From assembly GCA_903632075.3 (NCBI GenBank), contig CAHIKZ030003478.1, forward strand, positions 26,880-90,879: DNA of 64,000 nucleotides. The letters run 5' to 3'. Under the pieces are notes generated by a model. The model was not told the DNA's origin. It was given only the letters and a program-made list of their open reading frames with translations, and searched no databases. Origin of the DNA: Acanthosepion pharaonis. Its lineage: Eukaryota; Mollusca; Cephalopoda; Sepiida; Sepiidae. This document shows positions 43,666 to 56,109 of this stretch, in pieces (position 1 is the stretch's first letter; every line of letters starts with the position of its first letter). A program made the position numbers and the translations under genes.

Positions 43666-46554
43666 TTTCTTTGTTAAAAAAAATGCAATTTAATGATACA
43701 AGTTTATTTATTTTTTGAATGAAAATTTAAAAAATTATTAATTAATTTTTATATTGTTTTTAAATAATTTTTTTTTCTTTTAATAAATAAAAATTATTTT
43801 CTTTTAATTTAAAAGTTTGATTAATTTGCAAATTATATATTTATTTGAAATTTTACTCATGATTTTAAATTCAGAAGACTTTGTATCAAAAATTGTATGA
43901 TAATTTATTTTAAAAAAAAACTTCAACAAATAAAAACAGAAAAATCTTCAATCATTATTTTCTGTTTATTTTAAAAAAAAAAATAAAAAAAAATTAAGAA
44001 AATCAAATTCTGAAAAAAAAAAAATTTTTAAATGAATATTTAAAATTTAAAAAATATAAACCTTTTTTAAAAAAATATATTTGTCTAATAAAAAAAAATA
44101 GTTCATTTTTTTTTTAAATTTAATATAAAAAAAACTATTAATTAAAATTTTTTGAATTTATTTTATTAATTTTTTTATTTTTACAAAAATAAAATTAAAT
44201 TTTTTATCAAATACAAAAATTTTAAATTTTGTTTATATTTTTTTCATCAATATCCATTTTGATATAATAAAAAATTATCTTTATTCAATCAAAGCCAATT
44301 AAAAATAAAAAAATATATAAAATAATAAAAACAAAAATGGCATTTTTTAATGCTAAAAAAAAATCAAATTTATTGAAATGAATGCAATTAAGTTCATTAT
44401 ATAAATATAAAATTTTAAATAAATTTTATTTTTCAATTTAATTTTTAAAGCCAATTTTATTTTTATTGGAAAATATTTTTCTATAAAAAAAAAAATCAAC
44501 AATAAAAAAGTTTTTTTTTAAAAAATAAAAATATTTGTTTTTTTTTATTTTTAATTTTAATTGTTTAAAAAAAAATATTAATAAAAAATTTAAAAAAAAT
44601 ATTAAAATTTATAATCCATTTTTTATTTTATTTTAACAAAAAATTAATTTTAAAATCATATATAAATACAAAAATATAATAAATTTTTTATTCAATTAAA
44701 CTTGAAAATCATTGAAAAATTTTTTTTTTAATTTTATTAAAATTAAAATTTAAAAAATAAAATAAAATTAAAATAAAAAATTTGAAAATATATCAATAAA
44801 AAGAAATACATTTTAGAAATCCATCATTAAGTTGATTAAATTTTTTTAATAAAAAATTATCAATTAAATAAAATATAATGAATATAATATCAAAAATCAA
44901 AATTTGTTAATTTTTCAACTCAAAATTTATTGATAAGGAAAAATTTAAAAAAAACATTAATTTTAAATAAAATAAAAACACAAAAGAATTTTGGATTGAA
45001 TTTTGTACAAAATTCAAAATATAATTTTCTCAAAATAAAAAAACCAATTGAAAAAATAATTTTTAAATTTAAAAAAATTTAATATTTAATTTCCATCCTT
45101 TTAACCCAAAATTTTGAATATTTCAAAAATTATTCCAAAATTATTTTTTTTTTTATTAAACTTGATAGAAATAAAAAAAGAGAAAATGAAAAATTTGATG
45201 GAATACAGAAAACATTTTTTGAATTTTTAATCAATTTTTTTATTTATAGATTTCAAATCAAATTAGACAATTTAATCTTTTAAATAAATGGGTTCTCTTT
45301 GCAAGATTTTTCAGGAAAAAATGAATTCTTCCATAAAAAAAAAAAAACAATAAACCTCTGGAATTTTATTTGTTAAGTTAAAATTAAATTAATTTAAAAT
45401 TAAAAAAATAAATTGTCAATATTAAATTTCAAATAAATAATAGTCCAATTAAATTAAAAGATCATAAACAAAAAAAAAAATCAACTTTTAGGAAAAAATT
45501 TTAAAAAATAATTATTTGTCAATATTTTTTAATTTAATTAATTTTTGATTTCTCATTCAAATAATTCTAAATTTTTTATTTAAAAAAAAATGTCAGATTT
45601 GCAATAATTAAACAAAAAAATTGAAAAAAGATTAAAAGATTGAATTCAAACAAATAACAAGATTTAATTTTGAAAATTTAGATTAAAAATTTTTTGAAAT
45701 TAAAAATCTTTGAATTAATAAATTTTGCATTTTATAAAATATTGATGGTGCTTCACAAAAAATTGAACAAATAATAAATATAATTATATTTATATTTATA
45801 AAAAAAATTTTTATTTCTTTTGAATTTTAAACAATTTGATTTTGATAAAAAAATTGGAATGTTTTAATTTATATTTCTTTGACTTTTATGAAATCTTTTA
45901 TTTAAATTTTTGTTGAAAAAGATTTAAAAAATAAATAAAAAATTTTGAATTTAAAAAAATGTTTTAATTTTAATTTTTCATTAATTTAAAAAAGTACCTT
46001 AAAAACAAAATTTTTTCTTTTTTAATTTCTTTACAAATCAATTGTCAAAACACATTAAAAAATATATAAAATTATAAATAATTTTCAAATTTTTACACAT
46101 AATATTCTAAATTTTTAAAAAAATATATTTTTTACAATTAATATTTAGCTTTTAAAATTGAAAATAAAAAATTTCATTTATAAAAAAATTGAATTATTAA
46201 AAATTGAGAATCAGGAAAATACATCAATTTAAATAAAAAAAAAATTATGGAATATTCCATGAAAAAAAATAAAAACATTGAAAAATTTGATTTAAAAAAA
46301 TAAAAAAAAAAATTTTGTTTTATTTTTGAAACAAAAAGTTTTATTGATTAAAACAGAATTTTGGAAAATTTTAAAAGAAAAAAGGATATATCAATATATA
46401 AATTTACATAAGAATATAAAAAAAAATCAAATTTAGCAAATAAATTTTATTTTAAAAAATTTTAAAAAAAATATAGACATTTAAATAATATAAACAAATT
46501 AAAAATATATATTAAAATTATAAATATATAATATTTGCAAATTGTTTTTTTTTT
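43666..46554. other. Extreme A/T-rich low-complexity tract, part 2
   Basis: G and C are nearly absent for kilobases. There is no tandem period, only random A and T runs. It ends where a LINE 3' end begins at 46555. Confidence 0.85.
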
Positions 46555-48300
46555 AATCATTTCAGTGGAAAGCAAAATGGGAATGCCACTAGTATGCAAA
46601 GGGGGGTTACAGAGTGAAAGAAAGAAAAAGACTGGTATAAGGGGGATTGAGGAAAGGATAAAAGATGAACGGGATTCAAGAAGACAGATGGCGATTTATG
46701 TTACATTTAAATTTTTCAAGATTGTAGTTATCAGGAAAGCAAGTAAATGAAAGGGAGTTCCACAGGTCGGAAGTGCGAGAAAAGCTGCTGGAGTAGACGC
46801 GATCGTTGCATTTAGCTATTACAACAGTAAAAAGGTGAGACCTAGATGCCAATCCAGTAGCATGTTTAAATTCATGTATTTGGGGCACCAGGGGAAAAAC
46901 ACGTCAAATCAGTTGCCATGAAAATATTTGTAGAAAAGACAGAGGGAAGCCACATCATGTCTGTGAGAAAGTGACTGAAGTCGAGATGCCAAGTCAGGAT
47001 TGATTACATTGCAGATCCTTCTTTGGATTTTGTCAAGAACCTTGAGATGAATAGCAGGAGCACCAGACCAGATATGGCAACAGTATTCAATGCATGGATG
47101 AATGGTAGATTTGTAAATGTGCAAGATGGACTCTGATGAGAAAAACCTTCTGGCATGACACAGTGAACCAACTTTCCTTGCAGTAGATGCAGCTATTGAT
47201 TCAATGTAGTTGTTCCACTTCAAGTCAGTTGAAAATGTGAGGCCAAGAAGGTGCAGTGTGAGATGCTCTCATGGAGTCTAGCATCAACCATGCTGATGAT
47301 GACAGAAAAGTTTTTCTCTATGGTGGTTAAATGAGAGCAATTTCATTTTGGAGGCATTAAAATTTACAAGCCATTTCCTGCCTAATCAACTACTGATTGG
47401 AGGTACTTTTTGACCAACAGCCAGGTTAACTTTGTCAGCAATGCTGGAGTTACTATTGAGACAGAAGTAAATGGTAACTTTGTCTACATAGATTCCTACT
47501 TGAGAACTGATGACATCAGGAAAATTATTGATGAAGATCAGAAATAGTGTAGGACCCAAGATAGATCCTTGGAAATACCAGCATTCATAAGAAAGGAACT
47601 GGAAGAGAGCTTATTCAGGACAACTTTCATTTCCTGATTTGATATGAATGATTGAATTAAATCACAAACATCCTGTAATGCTGTAGTCCTGAAGCTTACA
47701 TAGAAGGCCAGCATGACGAACCCTGTCAAATGCCTTAGAGATATCTAGAGCCACAGTTTGAGCTTCACCTTTATTATCAAGAGCTTGATTCAGTTATGGC
47801 TGTAAGCACATCAGCAATATTGTTTATCAGAGAAAAGATTATGGGAGGTGTGATGCTTTACCACTTTGGCATTGATTAAAGCCTTGAAGACTTTGTCGAA
47901 GTGTGGTAGGAGATTGATAGGGTAGTTGTTAGAGGGGTAAGAAGGGTTTCCAGCATTCTTAAAAATGGAGACGACAGAGGAGGACTTCCAACTGGCTGGA
48001 AAGTAAGAATCAGCAAGGCAATAGTTGTATAGTTTGGAGAGAACTGGAACCAGCTCAGGAGCACATTTCTTTAGGACTACTGCTGGTATTCCATCACCAT
48101 CACTTGATGGATGTCAGGACTTTGAATTGATTCAGTATAGGAGGGATTGAGGATTAGCTGTTGTTCAGCACACTCTTGCAGAGCTGCCAATAATCTCTAG
48201 AAGCAAACATGTGAGATGCAATATATTGTTTCATTCTATCAGCAAACAGCAACTTTGCTTCATTGAGGACACTTGCACTTATTAAAAGCAGATTTTAAAA
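46555..48300 (-). pseudogene. LINE family J, RT to 3' end
   Basis: Longest copy of the family. On the minus strand, from high to low positions: an endonuclease-RT linker remnant, RT blocks (PVGSPPLSSPFLRMLETLLT near 47960, ADVLTAITES near 47810, a broken ALDISKAFD region near 47740, KVVLNKLSSS near 47620), then KWNNYIESIAASTARKVGSL, HIYKSTIHPCIEYCCHIWSG, DKIQRRICNVINPDLASRLQ (47223-46970), HATGLASRSHLFTVVIAKCN and DLWNSLSFTCFPDNYNLEKF (46860-46700). The wording is that of Jockey/CR1-type LINEs. The tail at 46555-46615 matches other J copies and the SINEs at 12130 and 58830. Many stops. Confidence 0.85.
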
Positions 48301-48341
48301 AAAAAATCTGCTGCAATCAGACATGTCACTCTAGTATAGAC

Positions 48342-48382
<41 letters not shown>
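48342..48382. repeat. (TA)n microsatellite
   Basis: About 20 TA units. Confidence 0.97.
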
Positions 48383-48385
<3 letters not shown>

Positions 48386-48599
48386 ACACCAAATGAGATA
48401 AAGAACAGATGGAGTAAAAATCCACAGTTCATAGCATTTATTTTGGTTAATTATTCTGAATAGATGGAAAAACATGGCAATATTATAATTGAATAAATCA
48501 AATAAATGTTGGGTGGACCATTATATACTAATAAAATAATGGCTATACAATTATAATACATGATTATTTATGAAAATTTTTTTAAAAATTATATTTTAA

Positions 48600-49350
48600 G
48601 GTAAAAGGTAGACGATGGTGGCATAGCACCGTTAATTCATTTCTTCGGTTTAACAGGTTTTATTGTTAGGAAACATTATAATATGCAATTTTTCTTGTAA
48701 ACATAGCGGACATGGATCATGTAAGGATTTACAGGCTTTAGTTATTTTTAATATTTTCCATTTTACTGTAGGTGTTTTGTTAAATTTTTTTAAGTGCCAA
48801 AAATATGGACATTCTGTTAGGATACATATTGTTGTTGAAAGATGATACGTATTGATACCACCAAGTTTTAAAGGAATTTTTGGTACTACCTACATAAAAT
48901 TTTTTATCAGTTGGATTTTCTCTAGAGGAAATAGTAATTAGGTAAACAATGGAATCTGTTAGACATCTATTTTGTAGTGAACAGTTGTTAGGATTTCTAC
49001 AATTACAGAAGTTGGTATCATTATTGTTTGTTGCTTTGTGATGGCTATTGTTACTTAGGTTTAAGGGTTAGTTTAAAATTTTATTATTGTGCTTTTTAAT
49101 AATTTTGTCATGGTTATCTGGACAGCTATAGCTTAATTTAAGTTTATTTAAAATTCTTACTAAGAGGATTATTACTAGGAAAGTGTTTCTCAATTAAATT
49201 GAGAAATTTCTGTCATAACTTAGTACTAACCATTTGGTTAAATGGGGATGTGTACCAAATAATTTTTCTGTTTCTATTTTTTTCCATTAACACTGTTATG
49301 TTTCCTATATTTAATGTCATGTTATAGCCACTATCTTTTTAAACTAGTGT
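48600..49350 (-). pseudogene. Penelope-like element, C-terminal half (GIY-YIG)
   Basis: On the minus strand: KNRNRKIIWYTSPFNQMVST (about 49290), KFLNLIEKHFPSNNPLSK, LKLSYSCPDNHDKIIKKHNN, FCNCRNPNNCSLQNRCLTDS (about 49010), IVYLITISS, KKFYVGSTKNSFKTWWY (GIY...FYVG, the GIY-YIG nuclease core; about 48900), KWKILKITKACKSLHDPCPL and LCLQEKLHIIMFPN (48730-48680). This is a different PLE lineage from the one at 37445. Only a few stops. Confidence 0.82.
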
Positions 49351-49374
49351 TGTAAAGTTTAGACTTTTAAATTT

Positions 49375-49690
49375 AATTTAAATGTCTAAACCTGAAAGTT
49401 ATAATAAACACAAATTTAAAAAAGTAGATTTCCTTGATGTAACACTAGACTTAATCCATAATACATAACAACCCTACATGAAAACCAATGCAAATCCATT
49501 GTATATCTATCCAAATTCAAATCACCCTCGATCCATAATCAAACACATACCCTCCTCCATAAAATATAGAATCAGTAATAATTCTTCCATTGAAGATGTA
49601 TTTTATAAACATAGCAAATTTTACAACACTGCACAAACTGATTCTTAAAATTATAAAAGTTTAGTGAACCAGTTGTTGAATTATCTGAAA
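49375..49690 (+). pseudogene. Penelope-like element fragment, opposite orientation
   Basis: Reads KFKKVDFLDVTLDLIHNT, MKTNANPLYIYPNSNHPRSI, IIKHIPSSIKYRISNNSSIE and HSKFYNTALQTDS on the plus strand. This is the PLE segment (end of RT) that should precede the protein part on the other strand at 48600-49350. Its 3' end (YNTAL.DS) overlaps the start of that part (LYNTSLKKDSGYN). The two lie back to back and join near 49360, where GTTTAGAC and GTCTAAAC form a small inverted repeat. Confidence 0.8.
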
Positions 49691-49699
49691 TTCTAATCT

Positions 49700-50310
49700 T
49701 ATATATTAATACCCAATATATAATAGCTAATACCATTGCTGTAAGTTCTGTGTTGGCTGAAAAAAAGTTTTTTTATGAATATATTTTATTCTAACAAAAG
49801 AAATTATTTTGAAGTTAAAAATCTGGCAAATCTTCTAGTCATAAATTTGATTGGTCTTCCATTGAATCTTTGGGATTGCAGTGATTCTGTTCGAATTTTT
49901 TGGCTCCAGAAACCATAATTTTTAGCCAGTCAACTTTTGTCATCATATTTCTGAAACGAAATATGATGAGAACAAAATTTCAATCTGGAAATATCTTACA
50001 AAATAAATGTTTTCTATTTAATTATCAAAATGCTTTCATTCTTTTTGACACTATAAAGTGATTTGTTTTCGTTCTCAGATTGAAAATAAAATAAACAGAA
50101 ATCCTAAGGATTACCTGTCTTTATAGAACCGGTTCCTGGAAATTTGGGATGCCATTATACAAACTTATTTTTCCTTCCCCCACTTCTCTCTCTCCAATAG
50201 TGTAAGCACCCCCAGCAAATTTTTTTTAAGGTCAAGTTAATATTGCTACTTCGTTTTTTTTTTCTTCTAAAATGTTTGGTTTTTTTTATCAAATTGTCTG
50301 ACTGAATTTT

Positions 50311-50347
<37 letters not shown>

Positions 50348-50489
50348 GTATGTATAGAGTTAGATAAATCAAATGACCAGATATATACAACTGTACACAC
50401 GCGTGTTGGCGTGCATATACAGGCAAGCAAAAAAATAATCATCAAATTTATTCATGAGGTGTAAACATAGTAGTACTCAATGTAGTTAG
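49700..50489. other. AT-rich DNA with a microsatellite
   Basis: No gene; (TA)n(TATG)n at 50311-50355. Confidence 0.5.
50311..50355. repeat. (TA)n(TGTA)n microsatellite
   Basis: TA units pass into about five TGTA units. Confidence 0.95.
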
Positions 50490-51840
50490 ACGAAGCAAAG
50501 ATCACTGAAGACCTAGTAATGGCTACTATAAACCTGGCACTATCACAAATGAGGATATCAGCAGAATCATACAAGCTCAAAAGTCCATTCTATACCATGA
50601 TGATTATTTGTGGACCAAAAAAGACAAACCCAACTCTATAGAAATGGGTGCATTCGACTACAGAAGCTTGTGAGCTAGTCGACATACTACTACTATTATG
50701 GAGGCTCAGTTATATTTTCAATAGTGATAGTACAGGGACAACGGAGTGATCCTTCTATAAAACTTCAAGCCACAAAAAATGGAGCGGTTTAGGAAACAAC
50801 TAAGCCAATTCATTAACTATCATGGACATAACATCACCACTGTCACCAATGCCAAGGTGATCAATTTCCTAAACACTATGTTTGATCTATCCAGAGGAGT
50901 GTATATGCCTTATAATAAGGAACTTTATAATCATGCATATATTAGTAAAGAATCTCGCCAACCACCATGTATTCTTAATAACCTCCACAAATCTGTATAA
51001 TATAGATTCTCCTCTAACTCCAGCAGTAAATACATCTTTGACAAATACAAAACCAAATATGCTGATGCATTAAATAAAAGTAAGCACAAGGTTGAACTAA
51101 AGTACATCCCTATCACTAGTGCGAATACCAACAGTAAATCTAATAGAAAATGCAATATTATTTGGTTCAATCCACCGTTCAACAGTAACGTCAGGACCAA
51201 CACCAGTAGAATCTTTCTTAGATTAGTACACAAACATTTTAGTCATTTTAGTCCCTTACTCAGAAAAATCTTCAACACGAACAACATTAAGATTAGCTAC
51301 AGCTGTACTAAAAACCTTGGACAATATTTAGCCCAACATAATAGTGTAACCCTTAACAAATACTTAAGCAGCACTAGTACCAAATGGTAGCCCTGGTGAT
51401 AAAAAATGTAAATTGTTGTAAATGTACCCTCTGTCCCATGAATGGTAAATGCATGTATAAAGGAGTTACCTATAAGGGTAGCATCAAGCACAATGACCAA
51501 ATTAAATTTTATTTTGAATCTACCACTAATAATTGGGAAAAGCGTTTCTATTATCACAAAATGACCCTTAGCAACAAAAAATATGAAAACATCACACAAC
51601 TCTAAGTTTTACTGGAGTATCAAAACAGACGCCTACACATATCATGTAAATTGGGAATTCGTAGCCCAAACCAAATCATTTTCTGGCAAGTGGTGTGGGG
51701 GGGTGCGATGCAACTTCTGTCTATTAGGAAAAAATTTCATCCTCAAAAATATTAACAATGTAAGTCTACTTAATAAGTGGAATGAACTCCTGATCACCTG
51801 TAGACACAAAACTGTTTCTCTAAAAATACTGGAAGCTTAG
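50490..51840 (+). pseudogene. Penelope-like element, RT to C-terminus
   Basis: Plus-strand blocks across frames: KPGTITNEDISRIIQAQKSI and LYHDDYLWTKKD (50530-50620), MGAFDYRSL (50645), a lost catalytic YRDD region near 50735, MERFRKQLSQFINYHGHNIT (50779), ATVTNAK.INFLNTMFDLS (50850-50895), HAYISKESRQPPCILNNL (50935), CNIIWFNPPFNSNVRTN (51153), KISYSCTKNLGQYLAQHNS (51288), CKCTLCPMNGKCMYKGVTYK (51415-51480), KYENITQLSKFYWSI, CNFCLLGKNFILKNIN and LLNKWNELLITCRHK (51757-51812). Same lineage as the 48600-49690 copy. The GIY-YIG core is decayed. Confidence 0.82.
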
Positions 51841-53399
51841 TTAAATTCCTTTATTTTTTTTAACCAGTGTTTGACAATCCCAAAAGAATTGGAGGTTAGG
51901 AGAAATCGGGATTATTACAGCAGAAACCAAGTGAAAAGCAGACAAGAATATTTTTATGCATGAAAGGACTATTTATCAGTCTACCCCAAGAAAAGTATAA
52001 TACTACCAAGGATTTTAACTTTTGCAAAAGGACATTTTGTAAGAATTTCATATGGGAGTTACATATATATAAAGAAAAACAAAATATATAAAAAAAAAGG
52101 AAATGCAAAGATAAGTAGATTTTGATTGATTTGAATTTGTTTCATTTTATATTTGCTCTTTGGATAATTTGTCTCAACCTGTCCCTTATAACAGTTCAAC
52201 ATTTGTTGTTGTTTTTGCATTGTTAATTATATATATTGGTTGTAAATAAATGTTTTATTAAGTTGAATACTCTCATCTAGTGTTTGTTTATCATTGGTCA
52301 CATTGCATCATTTGTAGTCAGTGAGTGCATGGCAAGAAAGAAGACCCATTTTAGTAGACTTCAGTTCACCTATAGGGTACCATTTTGTAACCATATATTA
52401 CATACACCCACATATAAAGAATACCTAAGTGAACATTTTTGTTTGTTTCCATGCCTTCATAATAAATAAAATAATGTTTTAATTATAAATATAGGAAAAT
52501 GCTTTTGGTGTTTTATTTTATACAGCAGCCTGCATCTTGCTAAATTATGCAAAACAATCCTTTCTTAAGTCAAGGTGAGCAGAAGTCATGAAACAGAAAG
52601 CAAATTTCACAAGGTTCATAAGAACAAATATTTCAGTAGTGTTCTTAAAAGAGACAACTCAAGTTATAATGTAATTATAAAATCAGTAATGTTTCTCTTC
52701 ACTTATAGTATTGAATTTTTTGTTCTATACTTAGCAACTCTATTTTACCATAGACTGTGTGCATGTAAATGTTGATAGATAGTTTCTATGGATACCGTAA
52801 GCAGAGAGAGGTTGGGAGAAGATTTAGCTTGTCAATATCGAAAAGAGAAGAATGGGAAAGTTTTACAACAATATCATATGAATTCCTATAATACTAACAT
52901 ATCTTTTAGTTTATAGACAATTACAACATGGTCAAATGTAAATAAATGACAGAACAGTCCAACAAACAGAATTGATAAAGCTTGCAATAAACAACAAAAA
53001 GAAAGAGAAAATAACAGGGCAAAAATAATATAAAGCAGGCAAACAATATATGCAAGACAAATTAATAGTAATAAGGCAAAGAAACAGTAATATAGAAAAA
53101 AGTTCACAAACTAAAAATTGGAGTTGACACACAAGTTCGGACAAGTGAACTTAACACTGATTTCAAGACAAGACAGACTGGGACTGAGTCATATGAAATG
53201 AAGAACTGGCCTATTTTATTGGCTAGGACAAAATCCCAGCATGTATTTGCGTGCTTCTGCCTATACATTGGGGAGAGGAAAGGGTTTTGCAGTCATTCCC
53301 CATGGGGATTGGAACCAACAATTTTAAAAATGAAATATTTTTGAAGATTTTAGTTTTAATTCCAACCTAATAGTTTAAATTTAATATTTTCATGAAGTA
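51841..53399. other. No recognised gene
   Basis: ORFs at 51896, 52284, 52575, 52886 and 52932 are AT-driven without motifs. 53120-53330 is slightly GC-richer but unidentified. Confidence 0.45.
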
Positions 53400-53500
53400 A
53401 AGTACTTTGTTATATTTCATACTGAATTTAAATTGATTAGAATGATTTTTTTTCCAAATTGCTAAAATCAGCCATATTGACAAATACTTATGTATTTTTA
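53400..53500 (+). repeat. Copy of a segment found at 40515-40600
   Basis: Both contain a variant of CGAATTTTAAATTGATT, then a T run, then an ATC(A/G)GCCATATT(A/G)ACAAAT phrase. A minor dispersed repeat of unknown class. Confidence 0.5.
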
Positions 53501-53721
53501 ATGCATTTAACAGTTTGTAGCCATAGTATGACATACAACATTACAAATAAGCAAAAGTTGCAAATTGTTTAATGCATTTCACAGTTTATAGCATAAACTT
53601 GGAGGTGACATTTTAAAAAATAAATAAACCGAATTAAACAGTTCTTCATTATTTTTTTTAACAAAAGCTCATCGAATCATGATTCAGGAAATCAATTATT
53701 TTGCAAAAAGTCAAAGTCATA

Positions 53722-53726
<5 letters not shown>

Positions 53727-53760
<34 letters not shown>
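53727..53760. repeat. (TA)n microsatellite
   Basis: About 17 TA units; the 189-aa ORF that crosses it is not credible as a gene. Confidence 0.95.
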
Positions 53761-53761
<1 letters not shown>

Positions 53762-54064
53762 TTATCCAACGAGAAAAATGAAGCTGCAAACATTTTTGCT
53801 TATAAGGTGCACTTTTTTTTATATATTATACTTTATTTTCCATATTTTTTGCTACACACGTTTCAGATCCTTTGATCTTCATCTGGCAAAGAATGGTTAT
53901 TTCCATATATTATTTAAAAGAATTCATGTTTTCTTATGTTTAACCATTGTTTTTGTGTGTGGTAATAATCCAAATTCATCTTGGACTGATGGAAAAAAAT
54001 TCTTTTGCTTAAGGGGTAATAAAATAATTAAGATTGGTCAGAGAAATGAAAGGAATGAGGTCTT

Positions 54065-54490
54065 TGTTCTTTATACTATTTACATTATTCGGACTATTGT
54101 CCTCATCTTTGTCGCCATGTTTATCCCAACGTTTTGGCTGTTGTACACTCCGGCCTTCTTCAGGTGGTTGGAATGTCAAACTGAACCCTTTATTTCACTC
54201 ACTGGGGTAGACTGTTCTAGTTCCACATGCCATGTTATCTCCTGTTAATTCCCCTCTCAAATTTCTCCACCGCCTTAACCAGGTATTGAACTCACACTCA
54301 CTGTATCTAATTAACGCCTTTATGCATTGTGCCATGTGTCCTTGATGACATCTGTGTATGAATTTCTGGGTATTATAAACCTAATGTCTTCAGCAACCAT
54401 TTTTTACCAGTGCTCATATTGCAATTTTTGCTGTTATCATTGCATGTTTTTACCAGAGCTCATATTGCAATTTTTTTTGTTTCTTCATTA
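54065..54490 (-). mobile_element. 5'-truncated Penelope-like element, 3' end only
   Basis: Read on the minus strand from 54490: the same 3' region as 38500-38640 (>90% by eye over ~130 bp), then TGGCACAATGC (A-box-like), GTGAGTTCAATACCTGG (B-box-like), GGAACTAGAACAGTCTACCC, and the terminal arm CACCTGAAGAAGGCCGGAGT, CAACAGCCAAAACGTTGG, GACAAAGATGAGGACAATAG to 54065. This copy links the PLE 3' region to the fold-back repeats elsewhere. Confidence 0.8.
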
Positions 54491-54679
54491 TTTTTTATAC
54501 CCTCTATCTTTTTAAGATACAAAGAGCATAAAAAGATAAAGACCTTTGTTTGACCAATCCTAATTATTCTATTTTAATGGTAGATTTCCAAGTATTACCA
54601 AACCTTATTTTTGTGATGTTTTTAAGAATAATGTTTTTCTAGAAAGAGCCACTTAACTGACTCCACACTGCCTTCCATC

Positions 54680-55400
54680 AGGATGGCTGATACTAACCTC
54701 TGGGAAAGTGACTTATTGTGCCTTCTTCGGTTAATGTTAACAGCTAACATGAAGTGGAAACACTATATTGAATCCATTGCTAGGTCAGCTACTAAGAAAG
54801 TTGGTTCACTGTGTCACGCGAGACAATTTTTCTCTCCAGAATTGATCTTACATATCTATAAGTCTACTATTCATCCATGCTTAGATTATTGCTGCCACAT
54901 ATGGTCCAGTGTCACTGCTATTTTCCTGAAGCTCCTTGATAAGATCCAAAGAAGAATCAGCAATATTATTGGTCCTGATCTGGCAGCTCTGCTTCAGTCA
55001 CTTGCCTATTGCTATAAGGTTGCTTCTCTGTGCCTTTTCTATAAATACTTTCATGGTAAGTGTTCAGATAAGCTCTTCACAATGATACATAGACTTTTTG
55101 AATTTAAGTGCAGAATTAGATTGGCATTGACATCAATTCACAGTTGAGCTGGCTAGATGTAGCTGCAAATTCTATGTAAACAGTTTCTTTTCTCACACTT
55201 CTTGTTTGTGCAACTCCCTTACAGTTCCAGGTTTTCCAGCCAACTTTAATCTTCAAAAATTTAAATGCAATGTCAATTGCTATCTAGTTCCTTCCTGATT
55301 ACTCTTCTTTTCTCGCTCATTATTAATGCTTCTAATTCTTCCACATCTTGTAACCCCTTGTGTCTTAGTGAATTTACTGCCTTGCAAAAAAAAAAAATAC
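54680..55400 (+). pseudogene. LINE family J, C-terminus and 3' tail
   Basis: A 154-aa ORF holds MKWKHYIESIARSATKKVGS, HARQFFSPELILHIYKSTIH, CLDYCCHIWSSVTAIFLK and LDKIQRRISNIIGPDLAALL, the region after the RT palm. After a frame break come SHFLFVQLPYSS and decayed C-terminal residues. The tail ATCTTGTAACCCCTTGTGTC, TTAGTGAATTTACTGCCTTG runs into poly-A at 55386. It is the second-best copy of family J and the only one on the plus strand. Confidence 0.85.
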
Positions 55401-56109
55401 TGTCACATTAGTTTATAAGAACTTAAAATATTAACAAATATAGGTCAATCTTTGATAAGTGTAACTGTAACACCTTTGATAATTGAATGAAATCATTTTA
55501 TTAAAATTGTATGATAATAGCAAGATTATTTCATGTTCCTCAAACTATTTTCAAAGATAAGTATTTCATATTTGAATTATCTCATTTATTTTTAATTTTG
55601 TTGACTTTGTAATATAGAAAAATATCAGAGTGAATGATTCATTTGTATTTTAATTTAGTTTATTAGTGGTGTTCCCTATCAAATTTTCATGTCTGTTATT
55701 GTTCTCAGTAAAAAGCAGATAAACATGTAAGTAATAACATTAAAAGTTTTATCAGGTAACTTTTAACATTGATTTCAAGACCTTGGACAATTTATAAATC
55801 TGATTAATTCATATATTAAATAATATAAAATGTGAATGATAGGCAAGGATGATGCACATTGTGTTTTATTTTTGTCTCTTTATTTAAGTGTCAACTTGTT
55901 AGAACAACATTAAAAGAACTGCAAATAAAATGATTTCATATTTGACAAATTAGTTTGAAGGTAAAGTGAAGGAAACAAAGAAATTGGTAAATCTCAAAAT
56001 ACTCCATTGCCCAAGAAAATGCATCGCAAAGAAAATTTCCTTAAAAATGGTTGGACTGCATTTTTTTGCTTTGATTTTTAAAACCTTGACCTTTTCATCT
56101 CTCATATCC
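55401..56109. other. AT-rich DNA, no gene seen
   Basis: No ORF or repeat recognised. Confidence 0.5.

Noticed and set aside
38896..46554. Possible mitochondrial or endosymbiont DNA insertion, suggested by extreme AT content
   Set aside because: No mitochondrial or bacterial coding blocks, tRNA or rRNA motifs, and no long ORFs in any frame.
53679..54248. 189-aa ORF, the longest single ORF outside the Gypsy-type element and therefore tempting
   Set aside because: It begins in a microsatellite and ends in the reverse complement of the Penelope-type 3' region. No conserved motif.
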